Shown here in pieces: positions 8,241 through 15,520 of a stretch of DNA of 64,000 nucleotides. The notes beneath the pieces were generated by a model. The model did not search any database, had not been told where the DNA came from, and was given only the letters and a program-made list of their open reading frames with translations. The stretch lies in contig NZ_JAETXM010000015.1 in NCBI RefSeq assembly GCF_024494465.1, forward strand, positions 25,148 to 89,147, in the 5' to 3' direction. How positions within the stretch are numbered: the first letter of the stretch is position 1; every line of letters begins with the position of its first letter. Source of the DNA: Bacillus sp. V3B. GTDB taxonomy: Bacteria; Bacillota; Bacilli; Bacillales; Cytobacillaceae. The translations under genes were made by a program, and so were the position numbers.

Positions 8241-8245
8241 TTTAG

Positions 8246-8272
8246 TTGACATTATACCCATATAGGTATAAT
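8246..8272 (+). promoter_or_regulatory. Cassette promoter with CstR-type operator
   Basis: TTGACA (8246-8251) and TATAAT (8267-8272) are separated by 15 bases. The space between them is a palindrome with 8-bp arms, ATTATACC and GGTATAAT, around CATATA. A CsoR/CstR-family dimer site placed over the spacer would block RNA polymerase. Confidence 0.7.
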
Positions 8273-8277
8273 GTAGA

Positions 8278-8510
8278 ACTTGTTAATGTTGTTCCTTTTA
8301 TCGGCAAAGGGACAATCAATATTCCAACTGCCTATCTTAAGAGAAACTTTAATGAATTTCCAAACATGTAGTTGTATCAGGCATACTCGAAAAAAATATT
8401 GGAATACGCTTTTTAAGACAAAGGGGTTTTCGGGTCGTGGATATAGAATTGCTGATCATAACAAATTACCCTTTAAGGAAAACTTTTTAAAAATAGAAAC
8501 GAATGGTTAA
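8278..8510 (+). pseudogene. Frameshifted gene of the sulfur cassette
   Basis: Three frames each carry part of one plausible protein: FIGKGTINIPTAYLKRNF, then GILEKNIGIRFLRQRGF, then GYRIADHNKLPFKENF up to the stop before the cstR ribosome site. The order and spacing suggest one small protein of about 75-80 residues broken by two frameshifts. The pattern near RFLRQRGF-x-VVGY recalls a rhodanese-type fold, but identity is uncertain. It would be the first gene after the cassette promoter. Confidence 0.5.
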
Positions 8511-8524
8511 AGGGAGGTAAGGAC

Positions 8525-8788
8525 ATGGATTATAATGATCAAATTAAAAATAGAGTAAAACGGGTTGAAGGACAGTTAAGAGGAATTTTAAGAATGATGG
8601 AAGAAAATAAGGACTGCAAAGAAGTCATCACCCAGTTATCTGCAGCAAGAACAGCCATTGATCGTACAATTGGGGTTATGGTTAGTTCTAATTTAGTGGA
8701 ATGTGTACGTAATGCAGAGCAAATTGGTGAAAAGAATACAGAAGAACTAGTAAAAGAAGCCGTAAATCTGCTTGTGAAAAGTAGATAA
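8525..8788 (+). CDS. cstR: CstR: CsoR-family persulfide-sensing repressor
   Basis: The 87-residue protein has the DUF156/CsoR fold signature (NRVKRVEGQLRGILRMMEE). It has exactly two cysteines, Cys31 and Cys60. The His that copper-binding CsoR proteins carry next to the second Cys is absent (sequence LVECVRN). This two-Cys pattern is that of CstR, which forms di- to tetrasulfide links between Cys31 and Cys60' when persulfides rise and then leaves DNA. The start is ATG 8525 after AGGGAGG. Palindromic ATACC...GGTAT sites before several cassette genes are the probable operators, so the protein is autoregulated. Confidence 0.88.
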   Translation: MDYNDQIKNRVKRVEGQLRGILRMMEENKDCKEVITQLSAARTAIDRTIGVMVSSNLVECVRNAEQIGEKNTEELVKEAVNLLVKSR

Positions 8789-8844
8789 AATAAAAGGGTT
8801 GACACCCTCTTTTATTTTAGTTATCATCATACCCATAGGGGTAA
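8787..8844 (+). promoter_or_regulatory. cstR terminator, second promoter and second CstR-like operator
   Basis: A hairpin AAAATAAAAGGGT / ACCCTCTTTTATTTT ends cstR. The same stretch holds TTGACA (8799-8804), a 17-base spacer and TATCAT (8822-8827), followed at 8829-8844 by ATACCCATAGGGGTAA, an operator-like palindrome. The downstream genes may thus have their own CstR-controlled promoter. Confidence 0.6.
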
Positions 8845-8875
8845 CGGTAAAATGTTAAATGAGGAGTGATAAAAC

Positions 8876-8986
8876 ATGGATTTATTAGGACTACAAAAAG
8901 AAGAGATTTTGGATAATATCGAATATGCAGGGGTTGCTGCGTATTTAGCTGATGCAGAAGATGGTAACGTGAACTTATTTATCTAA
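8876..8986 (+). CDS. Small ORF, 36 aa, possibly a gene remnant
   Basis: ATG 8876 follows GAGGAGTG. The product is acidic (EEILDNIEYAGVAAYLADAE). It is the first frame after the second cassette promoter. I recognise no family, and it may be the 5' end of a gene whose remainder was deleted. Confidence 0.4.
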   Translation: MDLLGLQKEEILDNIEYAGVAAYLADAEDGNVNLFI

Positions 8987-9050
8987 ATCAGTTAGGGGAA
9001 ATTTCCCGTTCATGAAGGAGGGACTAGGTTTGTAATATCTAAGTTATTTA

Positions 9051-9392
9051 GTGATTGCACTTTTCCTATTCTTTATCATAAATCGAATAATCCCGGCCAA
9101 AGGTGTTAGACAGATTTCAACATCAGATCTAAAAAATGAATTAAAAGATAAGAATAAACAATTTGTCGATGTCCGAACTCCAGGGGAATTTAAGGGGAAT
9201 AGTATTAGAGGATTTAAACATCTCCCACTTCATCAGCTTGCACAAAAAGCAGAGAAGGAGCTGTCAAAAGACAAAGAAGTAATTGTCATTTGTCAAAGTG
9301 GAATGAGAAGTCAAAAGGCTAGTAAAATGCTTGAAAAATTAGGATTTACAAAAGTAACGAATGTAAAGGGCGGTATGAGCCTCTGGAGATAA
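9051..9392 (+). CDS. Membrane-anchored rhodanese (start region damaged)
   Basis: The protein has one N-terminal membrane helix (VIALFLFFIINRIIP) and a complete single rhodanese domain with the active-site loop CQSGMRS. It would transfer sulfane sulfur at the membrane. A good ribosome site (AAGGAGGG, 9015-9022) is placed for a TTG at 9030, but the next codon there is TAA (9033-9035). From TTG the frame would add seven residues including YLSYL. The nearest working start is GTG 9051, which lacks a close ribosome site. So a nonsense mutation at codon 2 probably reduces expression. Confidence 0.7.
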   Translation: MIALFLFFIINRIIPAKGVRQISTSDLKNELKDKNKQFVDVRTPGEFKGNSIRGFKHLPLHQLAQKAEKELSKDKEVIVICQSGMRSQKASKMLEKLGFTKVTNVKGGMSLWR

Positions 9393-9406
9393 AGGGAGGA
9401 AAAAGA

Positions 9407-9703
9407 ATGAAGCAATTAACTGCAAAAGAAGTAGAAATCTTACTATTAGAAGGTAAACCATTAAACTTAATTGATGTTCGTGAAGTAGATGAAGTTGAGA
9501 CTGGAAAAATTCCAGGAGCAATTCATATTCCACTAGGATTATTAGAATTCCGAATGCATGAATTAGGTAAGGCTAAAGAATATATTATGGTTTGTCGGTC
9601 TGGTGCACGAAGTGGTCGGGCATCTCAATTTCTTGAAAGTCATGGATTTAATGTGATTAATATGTCAGGCGGGATGCTTGCATGGGAAGGCGAAACTAAG
9701 TAA
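9407..9703 (+). CDS. Single-domain rhodanese sulfurtransferase
   Basis: The 98-residue cytoplasmic protein has the rhodanese landmarks: NLIDVREVDE, GAIHIPLG, and the active-site loop CRSGARSG with catalytic Cys63, then GGMLAWEGETK at the end. It moves sulfane sulfur between thiols, here probably among TusA, DsrE and the dioxygenase fusion. The ribosome site AAAGGGAGGAAAAAG precedes ATG 9407. It is 14 bases after the membrane rhodanese and co-transcribed with it. Confidence 0.88.
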   Translation: MKQLTAKEVEILLLEGKPLNLIDVREVDEVETGKIPGAIHIPLGLLEFRMHELGKAKEYIMVCRSGARSGRASQFLESHGFNVINMSGGMLAWEGETK

Positions 9704-9721
9704 ATTTTTTAAATTAACATA

Positions 9722-9736
9722 ATACCATTGGGGGTA
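9722..9736 (+). promoter_or_regulatory. Third CstR-like operator
   Basis: ATACCATTGGGGGTA lies between the rhodanese gene and the TusA-rhodanese gene. It has the same ATACC-gap-GGGGGTA form as the other cassette sites, with CATAAT just upstream as a possible -10 box. Confidence 0.5.
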
Positions 9737-9757
9737 AAAATAGGAGGCTTTTATATT

Positions 9758-10303
9758 ATGGAATCATTAAAAACAGACTTTTTATTAGATGTAAAAGGGT
9801 TTGCTTGCCCAATGCCAATCGTGAAAACAAAAAAGGCAATGAATGATTTACAAGCTGGTCAGGTCTTGGAAGTTCAAGCCACAGATAAAGGGTCAAAAGC
9901 TGATATTCAAGCTTGGGCGAACAGTGCTGGTCATCAGTATCTTGGGACAATCGAAGAAGGAGAAGTACTAAAACATTATCTAAGAAAATCATCTAATGAT
10001 GGTTTAATTGAAAGAAAACATCCCAATGTAACTAGCAATGAAGAACTTGAAAAGAAGCTAGATGCTAATGAAAACATCGTGGTTCTTGATGTAAGAGAAT
10101 CAGCTGAATATGCATTTAACCATATTCCTAATGCTATTTCTATTCCGTTAGGAGAACTGGAAGAGCGTCTAAGCCAATTAAACACAGATGATGAAATTTA
10201 TGTGGTATGCCGAACAGGAAACCGCAGTGATCTTGCTTCTCAAAAATTAGCTGAAAAGGGTTTTGCTAATGTGATTAATGTAGTTCCAGGCATGAGTGCT
10301 TGA
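9758..10303 (+). CDS. TusA-rhodanese fusion, C-terminus truncated by a TGA
   Basis: The 181-residue product has an N-terminal TusA domain (GFACPMPIVKTKKAM, Cys17) and a C-terminal rhodanese domain (VVLDVRESAEYAFNHIPNA, active loop CRTGNRS). This fusion shuttles sulfur from persulfides to acceptors. The stop TGA at 10301-10303 replaces the Trp usual in the closing GMSxW motif. The frame then continues TGKTETLNK to TAG, matching the normal tail of such proteins. The protein is therefore about ten residues short, perhaps still active. The start chosen is ATG 9758 after TAGGAGG. Confidence 0.82.
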   Translation: MESLKTDFLLDVKGFACPMPIVKTKKAMNDLQAGQVLEVQATDKGSKADIQAWANSAGHQYLGTIEEGEVLKHYLRKSSNDGLIERKHPNVTSNEELEKKLDANENIVVLDVRESAEYAFNHIPNAISIPLGELEERLSQLNTDDEIYVVCRTGNRSDLASQKLAEKGFANVINVVPGMSA

Positions 10304-10345
10304 ACAGGAAAAACGGAAACTTTAAACAAATAGGAGGTTATTAAT

Positions 10346-10591
10346 ATGAACACAGTGACAGTCTATACTACTACACATTGCCCATATTGTGTTATGCTAA
10401 AGAATTTTTTAGTAGATCAAAATATTCCTTTCAAAGAGATAAATGTTGAAACCAAACCAGAGATAATGAACTAACTTGTAAACAAAACAGGGCAAATGGG
10501 AGTGCCGCAAACAGAAGTTAATGGTAAGTGGGTTATTGGCTATGATCCAAATAATATTATGTTGGCATTAAAAACTAGGAGGAATGAGTAA
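10346..10591 (+). pseudogene. Glutaredoxin-like protein, interrupted by an in-frame TAA
   Basis: ATG 10346 after ATAGGAGG begins a glutaredoxin with the CPYC redox motif (TTTHCPYCVMLKNFL) and the later VPQTEVNGKWVIGYDP signature. Codon 43 is TAA (10472-10474), splitting an otherwise intact 81-codon frame that ends on the start codon of the next gene. It would have reduced protein or glutathione mixed disulfides. The loss of this function, with the rest of the cassette kept, may matter for the pathway. Confidence 0.82.
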
Positions 10592-10986
10592 TGAGTAAAA
10601 AAGTAGCAATCATCGCAAGTAATGGTGGATTATTTGATGCATATAAAGTGTTTAATATTGCAACAGCAGCTGCAGCGACAGATCAAGAAGTAGCTATTTT
10701 CTTTACATTTGAAGGGTTAAACTTAATTCATAAAGATGCATACAAGCAGCTTCCTATGCCAGAGGGTAAAGAACACTTTGCAGAAGACTTTGCAAAAGCT
10801 AACGTGCCAGCAATCCCTGAGTTAGTGGAAATGGCACAAGATTTAGGAGTTAAATTTATTGGTTGCCAAATGACAATGGATGTTATGGGATTAGAAAAAG
10901 AAGCTTTTGTAGATGGCATCGAAGTCGGTGGAGCAGTAACATTTTTAGAGTTTGCAAAAGACGCGGATGTAACATTAACATTCTAA
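10591..10986 (+). CDS. DsrE/DsrF-like sulfur-carrier protein
   Basis: The 131-residue protein fits the DsrE/DsrF/DrsH-like family: KKVAIIASNGGLFDAYKVFN at the start, AIFFTFEGL in the middle, and the conserved Cys region GVKFIGCQMTMDVMG. Such proteins accept sulfane sulfur on this Cys and are common in rhodanese-TusA operons. It overlaps the last base of the glutaredoxin frame, so the two were translationally coupled. The ribosome site is AGGAGG. It is somewhat shorter than typical relatives of about 150-160 residues. Confidence 0.82.
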   Translation: MSKKVAIIASNGGLFDAYKVFNIATAAAATDQEVAIFFTFEGLNLIHKDAYKQLPMPEGKEHFAEDFAKANVPAIPELVEMAQDLGVKFIGCQMTMDVMGLEKEAFVDGIEVGGAVTFLEFAKDADVTLTF

Positions 10987-11016
10987 TCAACTTACAAAAA
11001 TTTTTTAACTATAATA

Positions 11017-11031
11017 ATACCTAAGGGGGTA
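11017..11031 (+). promoter_or_regulatory. Fourth CstR-like operator, overlapping a ribosome site
   Basis: TATAAT (11010-11015) is followed at once by ATACCTAAGGGGGTA. Its AAGGGGG half is also the Shine-Dalgarno sequence for the gene at 11039, so operator and ribosome site are the same bases. Confidence 0.55.
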
Positions 11032-11038
11032 ATTCATA

Positions 11039-12172
11039 ATGGCAGTACGTAAAATGTTAGCAAAAGAAGTAACGGATAAGGTGTTAAATAAAGAAAACTT
11101 ATTTATTTTAGATGTTCGTAATGTGAGTGATTTTAACGATTGGAAAATTGAAGGTGAAAACTTCGAGTATTTAAATATTCCATATTTTGAATTACTTGAT
11201 GGAGTTGAAGGGATTTTGTCAAAACTTCCATCAGATAAAGAAATTTTAGTCGTATGTGCAAAAGAAGGTTCATCTATGATGGTAGCGGAAATGCTTTCTG
11301 ATGAAGGAATTGATACAGCTTACTTAAGCGGTGGGATGAAGTCCTGGAGTGAGCATTTATATAAAGCGAAAGTTTATGAAGATGAAGATATTAAAGTTTA
11401 TCAATTTGTACGAGAAGGGAAAGGTTGTTTATCTTATATGGTTGTTTCAGATGATGAAGCATTAATCGTAGATCCAGCACGTTTTGTGGATGAGTATATT
11501 GAAGCTGCAAAAGAAGAGGGAGCAAAAATAACCCATATTGTTGATTCACATCTACATGCAGATCACATTTCCGGCGGTAAAGAATTAGCAGATAAAACAG
11601 GTGCTTCGTACTACCTTATGAAAAGTGAAGGTGCAATCTTTGATTTCAAACCGTTTGAAGAACACGAGAAAATTAAATTTAAAAATATTGAATTAGAAGT
11701 GCTTGCAGTGAAAACACCTGGACACACACCAGGAAGTGTATCATTTTTTGTAAATAAAAAATTATTATTCTCTGGTGATACTATTTTCGTAAGCGGGCTA
11801 GGTCGCCCTGACTTAGGAAATAAAGTAAGAGAATGGGCAAACGACTTATATAACACTGTATTTAATAAAGTATCTGAAATTGCAGATGATGTGATCGTAT
11901 TGCCAGCACATTATGCTAACTTTGACGAAGAGATGAATGCTGAAGGTTACATTGGGGATACGTTAGGAAACATCCGTACACGTAATGAGAAAATGTTCAA
12001 TGCAACAAGAGAAGATTTCTTAAACGATGTTGAAAAATCAGCAAGTTCTGTAAAACCACCTAACTTTGAAGAAATTATTATGATTAACCGTGGTGTTCAA
12101 GAAGCCGATGTTGAAAGAAAGCAAGAATTAGAAATTGGTCCAAACCGTTGTGCAGTACATCATACGGACTGA
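11039..12172 (+). CDS. Rhodanese-persulfide dioxygenase fusion (CstB-like)
   Basis: The 377-residue protein has an N-terminal rhodanese domain (residues about 5-105, LFILDVRN, active Cys73 in VVCAKEGSS) and a C-terminal metallo-beta-lactamase domain. The latter has the persulfide dioxygenase/glyoxalase II motif HLHADH (His171, His173, Asp175, His176), TPGHTPGS, FSGDTIFVSGLGRPD and LPAHY. Such fusions oxidise low-molecular-weight persulfides to sulfite or thiosulfate using a mononuclear iron. The rhodanese comes first here; in staphylococcal CstB the dioxygenase comes first. It appears intact and is the main catalytic gene of the cassette. Confidence 0.88.
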   Translation: MAVRKMLAKEVTDKVLNKENLFILDVRNVSDFNDWKIEGENFEYLNIPYFELLDGVEGILSKLPSDKEILVVCAKEGSSMMVAEMLSDEGIDTAYLSGGMKSWSEHLYKAKVYEDEDIKVYQFVREGKGCLSYMVVSDDEALIVDPARFVDEYIEAAKEEGAKITHIVDSHLHADHISGGKELADKTGASYYLMKSEGAIFDFKPFEEHEKIKFKNIELEVLAVKTPGHTPGSVSFFVNKKLLFSGDTIFVSGLGRPDLGNKVREWANDLYNTVFNKVSEIADDVIVLPAHYANFDEEMNAEGYIGDTLGNIRTRNEKMFNATREDFLNDVEKSASSVKPPNFEEIIMINRGVQEADVERKQELEIGPNRCAVHHTD

Positions 12173-12294
12173 TCTTCATAAGCATGTCATGCGCTTAAGA
12201 AGAATCCTGTACTGAAGGACAGAGTCCGGGTACGGTTAGAGGAAATTTTACAGTCAAGTTTAACAGAATTCAAAAAATATGGAGGGTACAACAA

Positions 12295-12522
12295 ATGAAT
12301 GTCAATAAAATTTTAGACGCAAAAGGTTTAGCTTGTCCGATGCCTATTATAAAAACGAAAAAAGCAATGAATGAATTAGCATCAGGAGAAGTTTTAGAGA
12401 TCCATGCAACTGATAAAGGGGCTAAAAATGACCTGACAGCTTGGGCAAAATCTGGTGGTCATGAATTTCTAAAAGTTCAAGAGGATAACGGTATATTTAA
12501 GTTTTGGATAAAAAAAGGTTGA
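12295..12522 (+). CDS. TusA-like sulfur carrier protein
   Basis: The 75-residue protein shows the TusA signature GLACPMPIIKTKKAMNEL with Cys14 as sulfur carrier and a closing GIFKFWIKKG. It receives sulfane sulfur from rhodaneses and delivers it onward. It is closely similar to the TusA half of the fusion at 9758. The start ATG 12295 follows ATGGAGGG. It is the last gene of the cassette and is followed by a terminator. Confidence 0.88.
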   Translation: MNVNKILDAKGLACPMPIIKTKKAMNELASGEVLEIHATDKGAKNDLTAWAKSGGHEFLKVQEDNGIFKFWIKKG

Positions 12523-12547
12523 GGGTATCATCAGGATACCCTTTTCT
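12519..12547 (+). terminator. Terminator of the sulfur cassette
   Basis: GGGTATC-atcag-GATACCC hairpin followed by TTTTCTT. Confidence 0.82.
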
Positions 12548-12721
12548 TAAAAAGAAATATATATTAATTCACTTATAGGATTACCAAACTATCGAATTAA
12601 ACTAGTAAAAATTATATCTTTATTAGTTTGTAGGATTTAATACTCTCCTTAATAATGTAAAAAAGTACCCTATTCATTTCCGGATAATTCGTTTCAAGGA
12701 AACAAAAAAGAGGTGAATATT

Positions 12722-13192
12722 GTGGGAAATCATACTACATATAATGGCCCTTTGGATGAACTTCTTTCCAAGATTGCTACTGATGATACCTTAGTTGTGA
12801 CTAGAATGGATCGTCTTGGTCGAAATACTGTTCAGTTGTTGTAGCTGGTTGAACAACTCCGTGAAAGAAACATACATTTTGTTATCCTAAACTTAGGAAT
12901 TGATAGAAGAACACCTACTGGTAAATTCTTTTTAACTGTTATGGCTGCATTTAGTGAGCTAGATCGAGAAATGATTAAAGAAAAGCAGCGTTCGGGGATT
13001 AAGTTGGCTAAGCAAAAGGGCGAATATCGAGGAAGGGTAGAAAAATATACAGATAAACACCCAGGAATGAACCATGCCATTGAATTACGAAAGACAACAG
13101 ATAAAACTGTAAAGGAGATTTGCGCTATTACAGGGGTTAGTCAGGCAGCGTTTTATCGCAAGCTAAAGGAAATAGAGGAAAAAGGGGTATAA
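12722..13192 (+). pseudogene. tnpR: Tn3-type serine resolvase, N-truncated with in-frame TAG
   Basis: The frame carries the C-terminal two thirds of a Tn3-family resolvase: TDDTLVVTRMDRLGRNT, LVEQLRERNIHFVIL, TPTGKFFLTVMAAFSELDRE, then a helix-turn-helix tail (KTVKEICAITGVSQAAFYRK). The N-terminal segment with the catalytic serine is missing, and TAG at 12842-12844 interrupts the frame. GTG 12722 after AGAGGTGA is the only visible start. It ends 14 bases before the right inverted repeat, the expected place for this gene. Any res site would lie in the AT-rich stretch 12550-12720. Confidence 0.85.
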
Positions 13193-13205
13193 TAATTGGA
13201 AATCA

Positions 13206-13248
13206 TTTCATATGTGTCCCCTCAATCCCCGAATCGTTTCCGTACCCC
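13206..13248 (-). repeat. Right terminal inverted repeat (IRR) with TTTAG duplication
   Basis: 43 bp ending ...CCGTACCCC, followed by TTTAG at 13249-13253, identical to the five bases before IRL. Confidence 0.92.
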
Positions 13249-13509
13249 TTTAGAAATAAATTGTTGGTTGGCTTACTTGAACAAGCCTTTATGTACGTAG
13301 TAAAACATAAGCATTGAAAGTAGGTCAATCGACATTTACATACTGGGTTGAGAGTAGATGCTCATGAAAGTTTTGTATCACTATTTCCAAAAAAAAATTT
13401 GATTATATTAAAATAATTTTTAATAGGTCATAACTCGTAATTTTTAGCATTTAAGTCGAATTTAGCTATATTAATATAAAAAATAATCATCATACAAGGA
13501 AATGAAAAA

Positions 13510-13692
13510 GTGGCCATCTATACAAGTAACCCAAACTTATTGTAACAAGAGTTCATTACGTACATGACTGATTTATTTATCCTAACAGCTGGCCAATTAA
13601 AAACTCAGACAGTTGGCGGAGTTATTTCCGTCTTTTTGATATCTACAGTATTTAATGCGGTTGATGGCTTTCGTAAGTCTAGACTTCGTTAA
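13510..13692 (+). pseudogene. Small membrane protein gene with in-frame TAA
   Basis: From GTG 13510 the frame reads AIYTSNPNLL, a TAA at 13543, then QEFITYMTDLFILTAGQL and a hydrophobic helix (GGVISVFLISTVFNAV) ending KSRLR. From ATG 13564 a 42-residue single-helix protein would still be possible. No family is recognised. The stretch 13254-13509 before it shows no gene. Confidence 0.35.
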
Positions 13693-13793
13693 ATATTGAG
13701 GAGCATAAAGGGGAATAGGTATAATAGAAATAAAAATTTGATCGTAGCTTACTTACATGTAAAATATGATCGATAATCCAAAGGAGCTCAAAA

Positions 13794-14366
13794 ATGGATC
13801 CAAAAAGGAAATGGAATAGTAAATACAGTGATCGTCTTCATCATTTAGATGAACCAGCTCCAAATATTAGGTTAAAGAACCTTTCAGCGTATCTAAACGG
13901 AGGTTCTGCTTTTGATCTTGCTTGTGGTCTTGGTGGAAATAGTCTGTTCCTCGCACAATTAAACTATCAAGTTCAAGCATTCGATATATCTGACGTGGCT
14001 GTGGACTTTTTAAAAAATCAAGCAGTAAAAAAACAGCTCTCCATCCATACTCATCTATGCGACCTGACAGAATGGCATAAACTGAATTTAAACAAGGCTT
14101 CATTTGATCTTGTTGTCGTTACGTATTATCTTGATCGTTCAATATTCCCTTTTATTAAATCAGTCATTAAGGATAATGGGTATTTTTTCATGGAAACGTA
14201 CTATTTGTCCCCGCAAAACGAGGATCAAGGAGTGTCCAATCAATATAAGTTAAGATCTAAAGAGTTACTTTCTGTATTTGGAGATTGGAAAGTTCTTTAT
14301 TATGAGGAAAACGAACAAGAAGGGTGGCAAACTATTTTTTGTCAGAAATGCTCATCCCGATTGTGA
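13794..14366 (+). CDS. Class I SAM-dependent methyltransferase (TehB-like)
   Basis: The 190-residue protein has motif I FDLACGLGGNSLFLAQ, an acidic residue after the second strand (VQAFDIS), and motif IV-like FDLVVVTYYLDRSIFP. The YYLDR stretch resembles tellurite-resistance TehB-type enzymes. It would transfer a methyl group from SAM to a small molecule; the substrate is unknown. The start ATG 13794 follows AAAGGAG. It is monocistronic, with a strong bidirectional terminator between it and the convergent degV-like gene. Confidence 0.82.
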   Translation: MDPKRKWNSKYSDRLHHLDEPAPNIRLKNLSAYLNGGSAFDLACGLGGNSLFLAQLNYQVQAFDISDVAVDFLKNQAVKKQLSIHTHLCDLTEWHKLNLNKASFDLVVVTYYLDRSIFPFIKSVIKDNGYFFMETYYLSPQNEDQGVSNQYKLRSKELLSVFGDWKVLYYEENEQEGWQTIFCQKCSSRL

Positions 14367-14393
14367 GTAATTCATCGGTTACCCACAATATAG

Positions 14394-14445
14394 AACGAAA
14401 CAGAAAAACCCCTTAATTAAATAAGGGATTTTTCTGTTTCGTTTT
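14394..14445. terminator. Bidirectional terminator
   Basis: A long hairpin (AAACAGAAAAA / TTTTTCTGTTT with CCCTT/AAGGG inside) separates two convergent genes. Confidence 0.85.
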
Positions 14446-14491
14446 ATTTAATTTTAGATGGATTAACATAACAAAGGTCAATAAATATCAA

Positions 14492-15337
14492 TTATTCTCT
14501 AAACCAGGTAAGCGCAATTGTACCTGCTCCAGCATGAACCCCAATAGCAGAACCTAATGGACCAATTACAATTTCAATATTAGGGGATAGGGAACGGATT
14601 TGTTCTTGAACATTAAGTGCTTCTTGTGCAGCGCTTCCTTCTAAGATAAAAACCGTTTTCACATGCATTCCTTGTTCTAAATCACTTTTCAAACGAGAAA
14701 CCATATAGGATAATGCTTTCTTTTGCGAACGTACTTTTTCATGAGGGATTAGTTTCCCTTCTTGAAACGTAAGAATAGGCTTGATTTGAAGAAGACTTCC
14801 CATCATCATTTGCAGAGCGCTAACACGCCCACCTTTATGTAACTGTTCTAATGAACCGACCATCACATAAAGTTGATTGGATCCATACATAGTTCTTAGT
14901 TTATTCGCTACCTCAGCAGGGGAAACCCCTTGATCAATCATTTCCTGACCTTTTGTGATCATATAACTCATAGGCATAGAAATAAGCTTAGAATCCACTA
15001 ATTCAAGAGGAAAATCCGCGATGTCAGCCGCTTGTTTCGAAGCGTTAGCGGTTCCACTGAGTTCGGATGATACATGTATGGCGATGCCTAAATCATATTC
15101 TTTTTTCAGTTCTTCATAAAGTGTAACTAAATCTCCCATCGCAGGTTGTGAAGATTTGGGCAGGTTACGAGAAGAAGTAAGTTTTTGATAAAACTCTTCT
15201 TCTGTAATATCGACTCTATCTTTATACATTTCGCTATCAAAAGAAATGCCCATTGGCACAACAAAGATATTATGTCGTCTCGCAAATTCAGGTTCTATAT
15301 AACACGTACTATCAGTGACCCAAGCAATTTTTTTCAT
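14492..15337 (-). CDS. DegV family fatty-acid-binding protein
   Basis: The 281-residue cytoplasmic protein has DegV hallmarks: IAWVTDSTC at the start, PKSSQPAMGDL, then SSELSGTANASKQAA, GSLEQLHKGGRVS and the closing GAGTIALTWF. DegV/FakB proteins bind a fatty acid and present it to the FakA kinase for phospholipid synthesis. FakA is not in this window. The start ATG at 15337 follows AAGGGGGAATC. It is monocistronic. Confidence 0.9.
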   Translation of the reverse strand: MKKIAWVTDSTCYIEPEFARRHNIFVVPMGISFDSEMYKDRVDITEEEFYQKLTSSRNLPKSSQPAMGDLVTLYEELKKEYDLGIAIHVSSELSGTANASKQAADIADFPLELVDSKLISMPMSYMITKGQEMIDQGVSPAEVANKLRTMYGSNQLYVMVGSLEQLHKGGRVSALQMMMGSLLQIKPILTFQEGKLIPHEKVRSQKKALSYMVSRLKSDLEQGMHVKTVFILEGSAAQEALNVQEQIRSLSPNIEIVIGPLGSAIGVHAGAGTIALTWFRE

Positions 15338-15486
15338 ATGATTCCCCCTTAATACTTTATCAAGAATATGGACATCTTTAGTTTAAGTTTTTATATAATA
15401 GTTAATTCTAACATTTGATAAAAATACCTGTTTAAATTAGAAATTAAACGGATAATCTCTGTGAAAGTCGCCATCATAGATACAAG

Positions 15487-15520
15487 AAAGACGAGGAGTC
15501 TAACTAGGCTCCTCGTCTTT
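15487..15520. terminator. Hairpin terminator, both strands
   Basis: AAAGACGAGGAG pairs perfectly with CTCCTCGTCTTT over a 10-nt loop. Confidence 0.7.

Larger units (their letters stand above)
7012..13248 (+). mobile_element. Tn3-derived transposon carrying a sulfur/persulfide cassette (6,237 bp)
   Basis: The element is bounded by 43-bp inverted repeats (39 of 43 matches) that begin GGGGTACGGAAACGATTCG. Both ends are flanked by the same 5 bp, TTTAG (7007-7011 and 13249-13253), the usual Tn3-family target duplication. A truncated transposase start (7151) sits inside the left repeat and a truncated serine resolvase (12722) inside the right one. Between them are a CstR regulator and sulfur-transfer genes. 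Without an intact transposase it could only move if helped in trans. The intact target duplication shows it arrived as one unit. Confidence 0.9.

Noticed and set aside
10301..10303. TGA in the TusA-rhodanese gene as selenocysteine
   Set aside because: The position corresponds to Trp in the GMSxW motif, not Cys, and several other cassette genes carry ordinary stops.
12176..12290. Possible group II intron domain V between the dioxygenase and tusA genes
   Set aside because: A few bases (GTACGGTT) resemble domain V, but the required complementary half and the intron ends are absent.
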